Shown: positions 55,844 through 63,509 of the stretch, one piece after another
Layout: each line of letters opens with the position of its first letter
Position numbering within the stretch: position 1 is the first letter of the stretch
Assembly (NCBI RefSeq): GCF_900637025.1
Contig: NZ_LR134336.1
Coordinates: 264,001 to 328,000 of the forward strand
Origin: Streptococcus oralis ATCC 35037
GTDB taxonomy: Bacteria > Bacillota > Bacilli > Lactobacillales > Streptococcaceae
Length of the DNA stretch: 64,000 bases
Reading direction: 5' to 3'
Translations under genes and position numbers: made by a program
The notes under the pieces: generated by a model
Told to the model about the DNA's origin: nothing
The model's database searches: none
The model's input: only the letters and a program-made list of their open reading frames with translations

Positions 55844-56203
55844 TTATTTTCCTTTCTTTTGAATACCTGTTGCCCTAAAATACAGTTGCCCGTATTGATT
55901 TTCAAAGGCTTCTAAAGTTTCAAACTCAACAATATCTCCGATATCAATCTTAGACAGGTCTGGTTTATTCTCAGGTAAAAACTTGACTTTGAAAGGATTG
56001 TGGTTGTCAGTTGCAACGTATACTTGATAAGCTTGAATGTTATCTGTCCGTTTCATTTTTTCTTTACCATTGGTAACTTCGCCAGTTTTTTCAAATTCAT
56101 ATTGAATTTCTAGCTGTTTACCTACTAATTTAACGAGCTCATTTGAAAGAGCTTCCTTTGCAAGGCTAACACTGTAGCCATTTAATTTTTTGTAAAATGC
56201 CAT
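55844..56203 (-). CDS. Small conserved-looking element protein, function unknown
   Basis: 119 aa. AAGGAGCC precedes the ATG, making this the first gene of the leftward transfer/replication operon. Beta-rich, with IDIGDIVEFETLEAFENQYGQLYFRA near the C-terminus, suggesting an OB- or DUF961-like fold; such proteins are often first in transfer modules of streptococcal elements. I cannot assign a function with confidence. Confidence 0.68.
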   Translation of the reverse strand: MAFYKKLNGYSVSLAKEALSNELVKLVGKQLEIQYEFEKTGEVTNGKEKMKRTDNIQAYQVYVATDNHNPFKVKFLPENKPDLSKIDIGDIVEFETLEAFENQYGQLYFRATGIQKKGK

Positions 56204-56269
56204 AATACGGCTCCTTTGTTATGATTATTTTGTAGCAGTTGCTTTAGCTACAATATAATCATAACAAAA

Positions 56270-56413
56270 ATAACCGATTATAACAATAGCGAAATAGGTT
56301 TATAATCGGTTATCTTTTAACCGAGCATAATGGATTATTGACTATATATAAAATAAGTGTTATACTCTCATTAAGAAAAATAATCGGTTAGAATATAGTG
56401 CTTAATCGATTAT
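56270..56413. promoter_or_regulatory. Cluster of 12-bp operator-like repeats in the divergent promoter region
   Basis: ATAACCGATTAT (56270-56281) and its exact inverse ATAATCGGTTAT (56302-56313), a weaker copy at 56317-56328 (9 of 12), ATAATCGGTTAG (56380-56391) and TTAATCGATTAT (56402-56413). They lie between and over the leftward and rightward promoters, so one regulator could control both operons. Confidence 0.7.
56338..56366 (+). promoter_or_regulatory. Promoter of the 179-aa protein gene
   Basis: TTGACT (56338-56343), 17-bp spacer, TATACT (56361-56366). Two operator-like repeats lie just downstream, where binding would repress it. Confidence 0.75.
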
Positions 56414-56432
56414 TTAGAAACAGAGGTAAAAG

Positions 56433-56972
56433 ATGGCTAAAAAATCTATTGAAGAAAAAATTTATAACGGAAAAACATATAGAACAAGTGCTTTTTTGAA
56501 AAAAAAGCTATATTTATCAGCGGAAAGTAGCAGAAGAATTCTTAAAGATTATGAACATAATCCTGATTTGGGAGTTAATCCTAAATTCTATGATGAAAAA
56601 ATTATAAATCAAATCATAGAAGATTATGACAACAACGAATCAAAAAGGAAGAGTAAAGAAAAAAGAAAAAGAAAACTTGAAGAAGAAAGAGCATTACAAG
56701 AAAAAATTTCATTCGAAAATTATGAATCTGAACTCGTTGATGTTGCAGATTGGTTTTTAATAAATAAACGCATAGAGAAAGACCTTGTTATTGTCATGTT
56801 AAAAAATCTATTTTCAGCTATGGGCAAAAGATTTAATATGGATTTATTTAATGAAGATGTTGCAAAAGTTGAAAAATATAATCGAGCTGTTGGAGGTTAT
56901 GGAATTCCAAGACCACTAGAAATTGTAGAAGCTGATGACAGATTAAATGGAGATGATGGATATTTGGAATAA
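56433..56972 (+). CDS. Basic protein of the mobile element, probable DNA-binding regulator
   Basis: 179 aa, unrecognised. The N-terminal 50 residues (GKTYRTSAFLKKKLYLSAESSRRIL region) could form a helix-turn-helix; residues about 65-90 are a charged helix (KRKSKEKRKRKLEEER); the C-terminal half is acidic. AGAGG precedes the ATG. It is divergent from the transfer operon and preceded by five operator-like repeats, the usual place for an autoregulator. Function is inferred only from this layout. Confidence 0.65.
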   Translation: MAKKSIEEKIYNGKTYRTSAFLKKKLYLSAESSRRILKDYEHNPDLGVNPKFYDEKIINQIIEDYDNNESKRKSKEKRKRKLEEERALQEKISFENYESELVDVADWFLINKRIEKDLVIVMLKNLFSAMGKRFNMDLFNEDVAKVEKYNRAVGGYGIPRPLEIVEADDRLNGDDGYLE

Positions 56973-56978
56973 AAAAAT

Positions 56979-57006
56979 AACCGCTAAGATGTGTATCTTA
57001 GCGGTT
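56979..57006. terminator. Bidirectional terminator between the 179-aa gene and xre
   Basis: Perfect 12-bp stem AACCGCTAAGAT / ATCTTAGCGGTT with GTGT loop, A run on the left and T-rich sequence on the right. The xre stop codon lies inside the right arm. Confidence 0.85.
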
Positions 57007-57345
57007 TGGTTTTTCTTTCACAGTTTTTATTAGTAATTGGAAGGCTTCTAAGAGCTGTTCCTGACTCGTTTGTGGGAGTTGAGTTAATTGGTCAGCTAAT
57101 AACTCTAGATGTGGGTTCTTTGGGGTTATACGGCTTTCAAATAGCTCTGATGGTGTGATATTAAGAGCTGTGATAATCTTTTCTAGTGTATCAATCTTTA
57201 TATTTGACCCTTTTGTTTCAAGGTTGGAAATATAATCTATGCCCACACCAGCCTTTTCGCTGAGATTTTGCTGACTTAAATTTTTTTCTTTACGTATGAT
57301 TCGTATTCGTTGTCCGATATACTTTTGTAAGTGAATTGATTTCAT
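56998..57345 (-). CDS. XRE-family transcriptional regulator
   Basis: 115 aa. Helix-turn-helix at about residues 9-65 (IGQRIRIIRKEKNLSQQNLSEKAGVGIDYISNLE region), followed by a short helical C-terminus. Cro/CI-like, with no metalloprotease or sensor domain. It is divergent from the surface-protein gene, and the intervening 204 bp contains CATGATA-type repeats (57364-57373 and the 57479-57501 palindrome). It probably represses its own and the surface-protein promoter. Confidence 0.88.
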   Translation of the reverse strand: MKSIHLQKYIGQRIRIIRKEKNLSQQNLSEKAGVGIDYISNLETKGSNIKIDTLEKIITALNITPSELFESRITPKNPHLELLADQLTQLPQTSQEQLLEAFQLLIKTVKEKPNR

Positions 57346-57478
57346 AAGCTACCTCGTTTCAATACCATGATACAAGGAAGACAACTGTAAAATAACCCAT
57401 ATACAAACAAAGTTTTGTCAAAATATTGTCTACAAACTAAAATTGTGTTAAAATAGTACTATAAAATATATAAAATTG

Positions 57479-57501
57479 CATGATATACTACATATATCAT
57501 G
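57479..57501. promoter_or_regulatory. Palindromic operator overlapping the surface-protein promoter
   Basis: Perfect 9-bp inverted repeat CATGATATA / TATATCATG separated by 5 bp. It contains an extended -10 (TGATATACT, 57481-57489). A related half-site (ACCATGATAC) is at 57364-57373 next to the xre start, suggesting one repressor for both. Confidence 0.65.
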
Positions 57502-57522
57502 GTTTGACTTAACAGTCAAACC
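57501..57522 (+). other. Leader hairpin before the surface-protein gene
   Basis: Perfect 9-bp stem GGTTTGACT / AGTCAAACC with TAAC loop, 20 bp upstream of the ribosome site and without a T run. It may stabilise the mRNA or affect translation. Confidence 0.5.
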
Positions 57523-57549
57523 AATCCTATTAGCTCTTACAAGGAGAAA

Positions 57550-60072
57550 ATGATGAAGAAACTGAAAACCCTCACAACTTCAACAGCTATTGCGCTTGCA
57601 TCAGTTGGTGGAACTGCATTTGCTCAAGAAGCTCAAGCGACTCCAGTACCTTCTAACACTGCTGTCAATGAACCTGCTCTTGTTACTAAGTCACAAGTGA
57701 AACCAGTTGAGAAAACTGAAGTTCCTGCGCCTTCTACAGTGAAGCCAGCACTTGACGCTCAAAAAGCTGTTGTGAAAGAAGCTGAAGCTAAGATTGACAC
57801 AGCTAAAGCTGATGTTAAAGCAAAAGAAGCTACTGTTGCTTCAACTGAAAAAGAAGTAGCTACAGCTACTCAAGCTGTCAAAGATGCGGAAGCAACTGCT
57901 TATCAAGCAACACCTGAAAAAGTTGCTGAAGTAAAAGATGCTCAAGCTAAAAATGTTGAAGCTCAAACTGCTAACCAAAAAGCAACTGAAACTACAAACG
58001 AACAAATCAAAGCTGAAAGTAATGCCCTTGCAAAAGAACAATCAGACGTAGCAACTGCTCAAGCAAACGCTGACCAAGCTACTAAGGATGTCCAAACAGC
58101 TGAACAAGCCGTTGCAAGCACACAATCTGCTCTTGACGGAACTGGACTAGCTTCTGCTCAAAAAGATTTGACTCAAGCTCAAGCTGAAGTCAAAGAAGCA
58201 ACTCAATCAGTTGCAGACGCTAAAACTGCAAAAGAAAACGCATCTAAAGAAGATGCTAACCGTGAACAAGCTATCAAATCAGCTCAAACAGATGTTAATA
58301 CTAAAAATGACGCTGTTAAACTTGCAAAAGACAAACTTGCAAGCGCTACAGAACATGCTGACTCAGTTGAAAACAAATTGCAATCAGCTCAAGCTGAACT
58401 AAAATCTGCTCAAGATAAATTGGCAAATACTGGTGTTGATACAGTAACAATTGCAGACTTGACTCAGTTCAAGAAAGATAAAGCCGAAGGCGACTCAGAC
58501 TTCATGACTGACTCTGGTGCTACTGTCATTGAAAACTCTTCAACAAAAATCAGTGAAACTGATAAAAACAAAATTGTTGAAATCGATAACTTGACTGAAG
58601 AACAACAAAAAGAAGTCAGCTTATACGCTGCAAAAGTGTTGACTGCAATTCATAAACAAGTTGGATTAAACGAAGTTACTGTTACAGACTCTGAACTTCG
58701 TATTGCTCGTGAACAAGCTAAGAAATATGTAGCTCGTGGAATCTCAGCAGACAAAGCTGGTCACATCAATGGTGCTTACCATGGTGAAAACATTTCGCTT
58801 GGTAATGAAACAAAATCTATGACCATGTACGAACTCAAACAAAGAGTATATGATGCAATCATGGGACAAACATTTGCTGATGCACCATCTAAATGGGGAC
58901 ACTCACGTAACAACTTTGTTAATAACACTGTCGGAATCGCAACAGCTAACGTAGACGGACGTTTACATATCATCTCAACTCTTGACTTAGCTGGCGGAAA
59001 CGTCATCAAAGACGAAACCGACACAGCATCCCTTGAGAAAGCTGTCGAAACAGCCAAATCAAATGTTGAACAATCAACAACTGCATCAGAAAACGCTAAG
59101 AAAGCTTTAACAAAAGCTTCAACTGATTACGCAAGCGCACTTAGCTTGAAAACTGAAGCTGAAAAAGTTCTTGCTGACGCAATGGCTACACCACTTCAAG
59201 CTCAAGTTGCTGAAAACAACCTACGTTTAGCAGAAATTGCACTTGAAAATGCTAAAACTCGTGAAGCTACAGCAAGTGAAGCAGTCGCTAACTTCTCAGC
59301 AGGTCTAGCAGACAAGAAAGTTGCTCTTGAAAACGCTCAAAAAGCACTTGAAGAAGCTAAATCTGTTCAAACAACTGCGTCACAAGCTCTTGCAGAAGCT
59401 TCAGCTAAACTACAAGCTCAAGAAGATAAAGTCAACAGTTTGAAAGCACAAAGTGACAAATTGATTGCAGAAAAAGATGCTCTTGTTAAAGAAGCTAAGA
59501 AATTGGCTGAACAATTGCAAGCATATTTAGACGCACCTGCTTCTCTAGCAACTGCTAAAAAAGCTAAAACAAAAGCTGAAGCTAAACTTGAAACAGCAAA
59601 AGGTGAACTCACTACAGCACAGTCTACTCTTGAAAACTTGTTGTCTGCGTACCGTACAGAACACGCTAAGTTGGTAGATTTGCAAACAGAATATGAAGCA
59701 CTCGTTGACCTTGCAGAGAAAGCTCAAGAAAACGTTGTTGCCAAATTGCCTGACGGAACAGTCATTGCTGTCCCTAAAGTTGCCCCAACTGCTGAAGCAC
59801 TTCCTGAAGTCAATATTAACGAATTGCAAAAAGCTCTTGCAACTGGAAAAGAAGTAACTTTGGATGCTCAAGGAAAAGTTGTTGTGAAGGAAAAACGTGA
59901 AACATACTCAGCGCCAGCCGTTAAATCAGTAGAAAACGAAAAAATGAGTTACTCACGAGTAGAAAAAGCAAAAACTTTACCAAATACTGGAGAAAATTCA
60001 AGTGTTGCAATGTTGGTAATCGGTGCAATTCTTGGAACATTTGGAATTGTAACAGTACGTAGAAAAAATTAG
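57550..60072 (+). CDS. LPXTG surface protein with SEC10/PgrA-like surface-exclusion region
   Basis: 840 aa. Signal peptide (about 1-25, TAIALASVGGTAFAQ), long Ala/Lys/Glu/Gln coiled coil (about 65-290), a globular middle domain (about 300-490, with YAAKVLTAIHKQVGLNEV, GHINGAYHGENISLG and HIISTLDLAGG) as in SEC10/PgrA-type proteins, a second coiled coil (about 500-740), then LPNTG at about 810, hydrophobic span and RRKN tail. Two start codons (57550 and 57553) follow AGGAG; 57553 has better spacing. Family members limit entry of the same plasmid or act as adhesins. Codon use is strongly biased to a few codons, suggesting high expression. Confidence 0.85.
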   Translation: MMKKLKTLTTSTAIALASVGGTAFAQEAQATPVPSNTAVNEPALVTKSQVKPVEKTEVPAPSTVKPALDAQKAVVKEAEAKIDTAKADVKAKEATVASTEKEVATATQAVKDAEATAYQATPEKVAEVKDAQAKNVEAQTANQKATETTNEQIKAESNALAKEQSDVATAQANADQATKDVQTAEQAVASTQSALDGTGLASAQKDLTQAQAEVKEATQSVADAKTAKENASKEDANREQAIKSAQTDVNTKNDAVKLAKDKLASATEHADSVENKLQSAQAELKSAQDKLANTGVDTVTIADLTQFKKDKAEGDSDFMTDSGATVIENSSTKISETDKNKIVEIDNLTEEQQKEVSLYAAKVLTAIHKQVGLNEVTVTDSELRIAREQAKKYVARGISADKAGHINGAYHGENISLGNETKSMTMYELKQRVYDAIMGQTFADAPSKWGHSRNNFVNNTVGIATANVDGRLHIISTLDLAGGNVIKDETDTASLEKAVETAKSNVEQSTTASENAKKALTKASTDYASALSLKTEAEKVLADAMATPLQAQVAENNLRLAEIALENAKTREATASEAVANFSAGLADKKVALENAQKALEEAKSVQTTASQALAEASAKLQAQEDKVNSLKAQSDKLIAEKDALVKEAKKLAEQLQAYLDAPASLATAKKAKTKAEAKLETAKGELTTAQSTLENLLSAYRTEHAKLVDLQTEYEALVDLAEKAQENVVAKLPDGTVIAVPKVAPTAEALPEVNINELQKALATGKEVTLDAQGKVVVKEKRETYSAPAVKSVENEKMSYSRVEKAKTLPNTGENSSVAMLVIGAILGTFGIVTVRRKN

Positions 60073-60079
60073 AATAATA

Positions 60080-60112
60080 AAAAAATCTTCTTACTAAATA
60101 GGAAGATTTTTT
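60080..60112. terminator. Terminator after the surface-protein gene
   Basis: 11-bp perfect stem AAAAAATCTTC / GAAGATTTTTT with an 11-nt loop. Confidence 0.85.
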
Positions 60113-60119
60113 GGATTCA

Positions 60120-60160
60120 CAAAACTAGTTGAAAAGACTACGCTATTTAAACTAGTTTTG
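60120..60160. repeat. 11-bp inverted repeat near the right end
   Basis: CAAAACTAGTT and AACTAGTTTTG separated by 19 nt, between the last gene and the arm repeats. Possibly part of the recombination complex. The rest of the stretch 60161-60303 holds only the arm repeats and AT-rich sequence. Confidence 0.6.
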
Positions 60161-60193
60161 AGAATGAATATATAAGGATATTCAGAACCTTAG

Positions 60194-60217
60194 TTGGTCA
60201 ACCTTTGGTCAACTTTT
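60194..60217 (+). repeat. Right-end tandem repeats, probable integrase arm sites
   Basis: TTGGTCAACC followed by TTTGGTCAACTTTT; the latter is an exact copy of 51063-51076 in the same orientation. Confidence 0.7.
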
Positions 60218-60303
60218 GTATTTTGAATATACCTTAGATTGTGACGATGTCTTGGTATATCTGATACTCACTTACATATTCTAACTTATTTTAACTAAGA
60301 TAA

Positions 60304-60319
60304 AACTGTAGTGGGTTGA
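60304..60319 (+). repeat. attR, 16-bp direct repeat
   Basis: AACTGTAGTGGGTTGA, identical to 50994-51009. Core sequence leading to the liaF promoter resumes immediately after it. Confidence 0.8.
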
Positions 60320-60396
60320 AAGAACCTAGTTTGTAGGAGCGATTTCTGTCCAATCTCCTTTTTCCATCCTCAGACCGAGGTGACTTTTCTGAATTG

Positions 60397-60405
60397 TGAT
60401 AAAAT
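60397..60405 (+). promoter_or_regulatory. Extended -10 of the liaFSR operon
   Basis: TGATAAAAT, 21 nt before the liaF ATG. The region just upstream (CCTCAGACCGAGGTGACT, 60368-60385) has dyad character and could be the LiaR operator, but I cannot confirm a match to a known box. Confidence 0.5.
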
Positions 60406-60425
60406 AGAAGGGAGAGGATGCATCT

Positions 60426-61124
60426 ATGAAAAAATTTCAAATCTTTTTATTTATTGAAGCCTGTCTGTTGACGGGAGCTCTGATTTTGATGGTATCAGAG
60501 CATTTTTCGCGTTTTCTGCTGATTCTGTTCCTCTTTTTGCTCTTGCTGCGCTATTATACAGGTAAAGAGGGCAATAATGTCTTCCTCCTTGTAACGACTA
60601 TTCTTTTCTTTTTCATCGTCATGCTCAATCCCTTTGTGATTTTAGCCATCTTTGTAGCGGTGATCTACAGTCTCTTTCTTCTCTATCCAATGATGAATCA
60701 AGAAAGAGAGGAGACGGACTTGGTCTTTGAAGAGGTGGTGACGGTTAAAAATGAACGCAATCCTTGGTTTGGTAATCTCCATCATTTCTCTAGTCACCAG
60801 ACCTGCCAGTTTGACGATATCAACCTCTTTCGCCTCATGGGCAAGGACACCATTCATTTGGAAAGAGTTATCCTAACCAATCATGACAATGTCATTATCC
60901 TTAGAAAGATGGTCGGAACGACTAGGATTATCGTGCCTGTAGATGTGGAAATCAGTCTCAGTGTTAACTGTCTTTATGGAGATCTTACTTTCCTCCATCA
61001 ACCCAAGCGAGCCCTCCGCAATGAACACTATCATCAGGAGACCAGAGACTATCTCAAGAGTAACAAGAGTGTCAAGATTTTCCTAACTACTATGGTTGGC
61101 GATGTGGAGGTGGTCAGAGGATGA
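60426..61124 (+). CDS. liaF: LiaF-like membrane inhibitor of the LiaSR system
   Basis: 232 aa. Four short hydrophobic segments in the first 90 residues, then a soluble LiaF C-terminal domain (NPWFGNLHHFSSHQTCQFDDINLFRLMGKD onward, beta-helix-like). It keeps LiaS off in unstressed cells; the system responds to cell-envelope damage such as antibiotics acting on lipid II and murein hydrolase attack. Its TGA overlaps the liaS ATG (ATGA). Confidence 0.92.
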   Translation: MKKFQIFLFIEACLLTGALILMVSEHFSRFLLILFLFLLLLRYYTGKEGNNVFLLVTTILFFFIVMLNPFVILAIFVAVIYSLFLLYPMMNQEREETDLVFEEVVTVKNERNPWFGNLHHFSSHQTCQFDDINLFRLMGKDTIHLERVILTNHDNVIILRKMVGTTRIIVPVDVEISLSVNCLYGDLTFLHQPKRALRNEHYHQETRDYLKSNKSVKIFLTTMVGDVEVVRG

Positions 61125-62119
61125 AAAAGCAATCTTATCTGTTAATCGGCCTGACTTCACTCCTCTTTATTCTCTTTTTGGCTAATAGTCTGCTTGATAT
61201 TCTAAATCTTGATTGGTCCTATTTGCTACAGGATATCGAGAAAACAGAGAAACTCATCTTCTTGATCTTGGTCTTTAGCCTTTCCATGACCTTCTTTTTT
61301 GTCCTCTTTTGGCGCGTGATAGAAGAAGTCTCTCGCAGAAAAATGCAGGTCAATCTCAAGCGACTGCTAGCAGGAAAAGAGGTGGTTGCCTTTGCAGATC
61401 CAGACTTGGATGCCAGTTTTAAGTCCTTGTCTGGCAAGCTTAACCTCTTGACAGAGGCTGTTCAAAAGGCTGAAAATCAAAGCCTGGTCAAGGAAGAAGC
61501 AATCATCGAGAAAGAAAGGAAGCGGATAGCACGTGACCTGCACGATACGGTTAGTCAGGAGTTGTTTGCGGCCCATATGATTTTATCAGGTGTCAGTCAG
61601 CAGGCTTTGAAGCTGGATAGAGAAAAGATGCAGACCCAGTTGCAAGGTGTCGCAGCTATCCTAGAAACAGCCCAGAAAGATTTGCGGGTCTTGCTCCTAC
61701 ATTTGCGACCAGTTGAGTTGGAAGAGAAGAGTTTGATTGAGGGGATTCAAATCCTCTTAAAAGAGCTTGAGGACAAGAGTGATCTCAAGGTTAGTCTCAA
61801 GCAAAATGTGTCTAAATTGCCTAAGAAGATTGAAGAACATATCTTCCGCATTTTGCAGGAGTTGATCAGCAATACCCTTCGCCATGCCCAGGCATCTTGT
61901 CTAGATGTCTACCTCTATCAGACAGATGTTGAAGTGCAGCTGAAGGTGGTGGATAATGGGATTGGTTTCCAGTTAGGGAGTTTAGACGACTTGAGTTATG
62001 GATTGCGAAATATCAAGGAGCGGGTCGAAGATATGGCAGGAACGGTTCAACTTTTGACAGCTCCAAAGCAAGGACTGGCGGTTGATATCCGTATTCCCCT
62101 GCTAGATAAGAAATCATAA
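61121..62119 (+). CDS. liaS: Sensor histidine kinase LiaS (HK03 type)
   Basis: 332 aa. Two membrane segments (about 7-28 and 45-65) with a very short extracellular loop, typical of intramembrane-sensing kinases; HisKA_3 dimerisation domain with phospho-acceptor His141 (IARDLHDTVSQELFA); HATPase with LQELISNTLRHAQA and DNGIGF. Receives input from LiaF and phosphorylates LiaR. Coupled to liaF by a 4-nt overlap. Confidence 0.95.
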   Translation: MKKQSYLLIGLTSLLFILFLANSLLDILNLDWSYLLQDIEKTEKLIFLILVFSLSMTFFFVLFWRVIEEVSRRKMQVNLKRLLAGKEVVAFADPDLDASFKSLSGKLNLLTEAVQKAENQSLVKEEAIIEKERKRIARDLHDTVSQELFAAHMILSGVSQQALKLDREKMQTQLQGVAAILETAQKDLRVLLLHLRPVELEEKSLIEGIQILLKELEDKSDLKVSLKQNVSKLPKKIEEHIFRILQELISNTLRHAQASCLDVYLYQTDVEVQLKVVDNGIGFQLGSLDDLSYGLRNIKERVEDMAGTVQLLTAPKQGLAVDIRIPLLDKKS

Positions 62120-62129
62120 AGGAGTAGAG

Positions 62130-62762
62130 ATGAAAATTTTACTGGTAGATGACCATGAAATGGTCCGATTGGGCTTGAAAAGCTATTTTGATCTCCAAGA
62201 CGATGTGGAAGTTGTGGGCGAGGCTGCCAATGGGGCTCAAGGTATTGACTTGGCCTTGGAACTGCGTCCAGATGTCATTGTCATGGATATCGTCATGCCT
62301 GAGATGAATGGGATTGATGCAACCTTGGCCATCCTCAAAGAATGGCCTGAAGCCAAGATATTAATTGTCACCTCTTACTTGGACAATGAAAAAATCATGC
62401 CGGTCTTGAACGCTGGTGCCAAAGGCTATATGCTTAAGACTTCAAGTGCAGATGAATTGCTCCATGCTCTCCGTAAGGTGGCTGCTGGCGAGCTGGCTAT
62501 TGAACAAGAGGTCAGCAAGAAGGTCGAATACCACCGTAATCATATGGAGCTTCATGAGGAGCTGACTGCGCGTGAGCGAGACGTACTTCAACTCATCGCC
62601 AAGGGCTACGAAAATCAGCGGATTGCAGATGAACTCTTTATCTCTCTCAAGACGGTCAAGACCCATGTGTCCAATATCCTTGCTAAACTTGAGGTCAGCG
62701 ATCGCACCCAGGCGGCGGTCTATGCCTTCCAGCACCACTTGGTCGGGCAGGAGGACTTTTAG
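62130..62762 (+). CDS. liaR: Response regulator LiaR (RR03 type)
   Basis: 210-aa NarL/LuxR-type regulator. Receiver with Asp53 (VMDIVMPEMNG) and conserved Lys in the KGYMLKTSS segment; C-terminal LuxR helix-turn-helix (LTARERDVLQLIAKGYENQ; LFISLKTVKTHVSNILAKL). AAAGGAG precedes the ATG. It directly abuts the next gene, so the alkylation-repair protein is probably part of the stress operon. Confidence 0.96.
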   Translation: MKILLVDDHEMVRLGLKSYFDLQDDVEVVGEAANGAQGIDLALELRPDVIVMDIVMPEMNGIDATLAILKEWPEAKILIVTSYLDNEKIMPVLNAGAKGYMLKTSSADELLHALRKVAAGELAIEQEVSKKVEYHRNHMELHEELTARERDVLQLIAKGYENQRIADELFISLKTVKTHVSNILAKLEVSDRTQAAVYAFQHHLVGQEDF

Positions 62763-63419
62763 ATGAGTCTTGCAGATTTACTTGAGGAGCTAGAAGCAGC
62801 AAAAGACCCTAAAAAAGCAGGGCCTATGGAAGCCTATATGCGCTACCAATTTTCCTTTTTAGGTATTGCAGGTCCTGAAAGAAATGCCCTTTATAAAAAA
62901 TACTTTCCAAGTGCGAAAAAAACAAAGATGATTGATTGGGATTTTGTAGATATCTGCTGGGAAAAGGAGCCAAGAGAATACCAATATGTAGCTGCCAACT
63001 ATTTGAAAGCCATGCAGCCTTATCTAACGAAGGATGATTTGCCTAAGCTTGAGCGCCTGGTCGTGACCAAGTCTTGGTGGGACACGGTAGATATCCTAGA
63101 TCGAGTAGTAGGAAGTTTGGTGGCTAACCATCCGGAACTTGAAGAAGTGCTTTTAAAATGGAGCCTATCAGACAATATCTGGTTGAGACGAGTCGCTATT
63201 GACCACCAGTTGTTAAGGAAAGAGAAAACAAATGTCCAACTAATGGAAAAGATCCTACTCAATAATCTGGACCAGACAGAATTTTTCATCAACAAAGCCA
63301 TCGGCTGGGCTCTAAGAGACTACTCTAAAACCAATCCAGAATGGGCAGCACGTTTTATTGAAAAAAATAAGAAAAGAATGGCTGAACTTAGTATCAAGGA
63401 AGCGAGCAAGTACCTCTAG
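62763..63419 (+). CDS. AlkD-like DNA alkylation repair protein
   Basis: 218-aa HEAT-like repeat protein. Conserved segments MRYQFSFLGIAGPERNALYK, TKSWWDTVDILDRVVG, DNIWLRRVAIDHQL and FFINKAIGWALRDYSKTNP are those of the AlkD family, which excises bulky or positively charged alkylated bases. Start codon follows the liaR TAG without a gap. Same neighbour order as in pneumococcus. Confidence 0.9.
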   Translation: MSLADLLEELEAAKDPKKAGPMEAYMRYQFSFLGIAGPERNALYKKYFPSAKKTKMIDWDFVDICWEKEPREYQYVAANYLKAMQPYLTKDDLPKLERLVVTKSWWDTVDILDRVVGSLVANHPELEEVLLKWSLSDNIWLRRVAIDHQLLRKEKTNVQLMEKILLNNLDQTEFFINKAIGWALRDYSKTNPEWAARFIEKNKKRMAELSIKEASKYL

Positions 63420-63444
63420 CACTATTGAAAAGCGCATTCATTAC

Positions 63445-63474
63445 TTGAAAAAAGTCGCTATTATATGGTATAAT
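63445..63474 (+). promoter_or_regulatory. tig promoter
   Basis: TTGAAA (63445-63450), 18-bp spacer, TATAAT (63469-63474) with the extended TGn. It lies 35 nt before the tig ATG. Confidence 0.8.
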
Positions 63475-63509
63475 GGACTGTATTAAAAATTTTAAGGAGA
63501 AATGACAGA

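Larger units (their letters stand above)
50994..60319. mobile_element. Integrative mobilizable element with CRESS-type Rep
   Basis: About 9.3 kb between fni and liaF, bounded by a 16-bp direct repeat. It contains, left to right: tyrosine integrase, DUF771/Xis-like protein, HUH-plus-helicase Rep, membrane protein, FtsK/TcpA-like ATPase and a 119-aa protein (all leftward); then a 179-aa protein, an XRE repressor and a SEC10/PgrA-like surface protein. It has no mating-pair-formation genes, so it would need a helper conjugative element. A Rep-type relaxase plus TcpA-like coupling protein is a combination described for streptococcal mobilizable elements. Much of the element is visibly more AT-rich than the flanking core. 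Confidence 0.85.

Noticed and set aside
57841-59871. Several long open frames antisense to the coiled-coil surface-protein gene (minus strand)
   Set aside because: They are by-products of the Ala/Lys/Gln-rich repetitive coding sequence. They have Cys/Phe/Ser-rich composition, no ribosome sites and no family resemblance.
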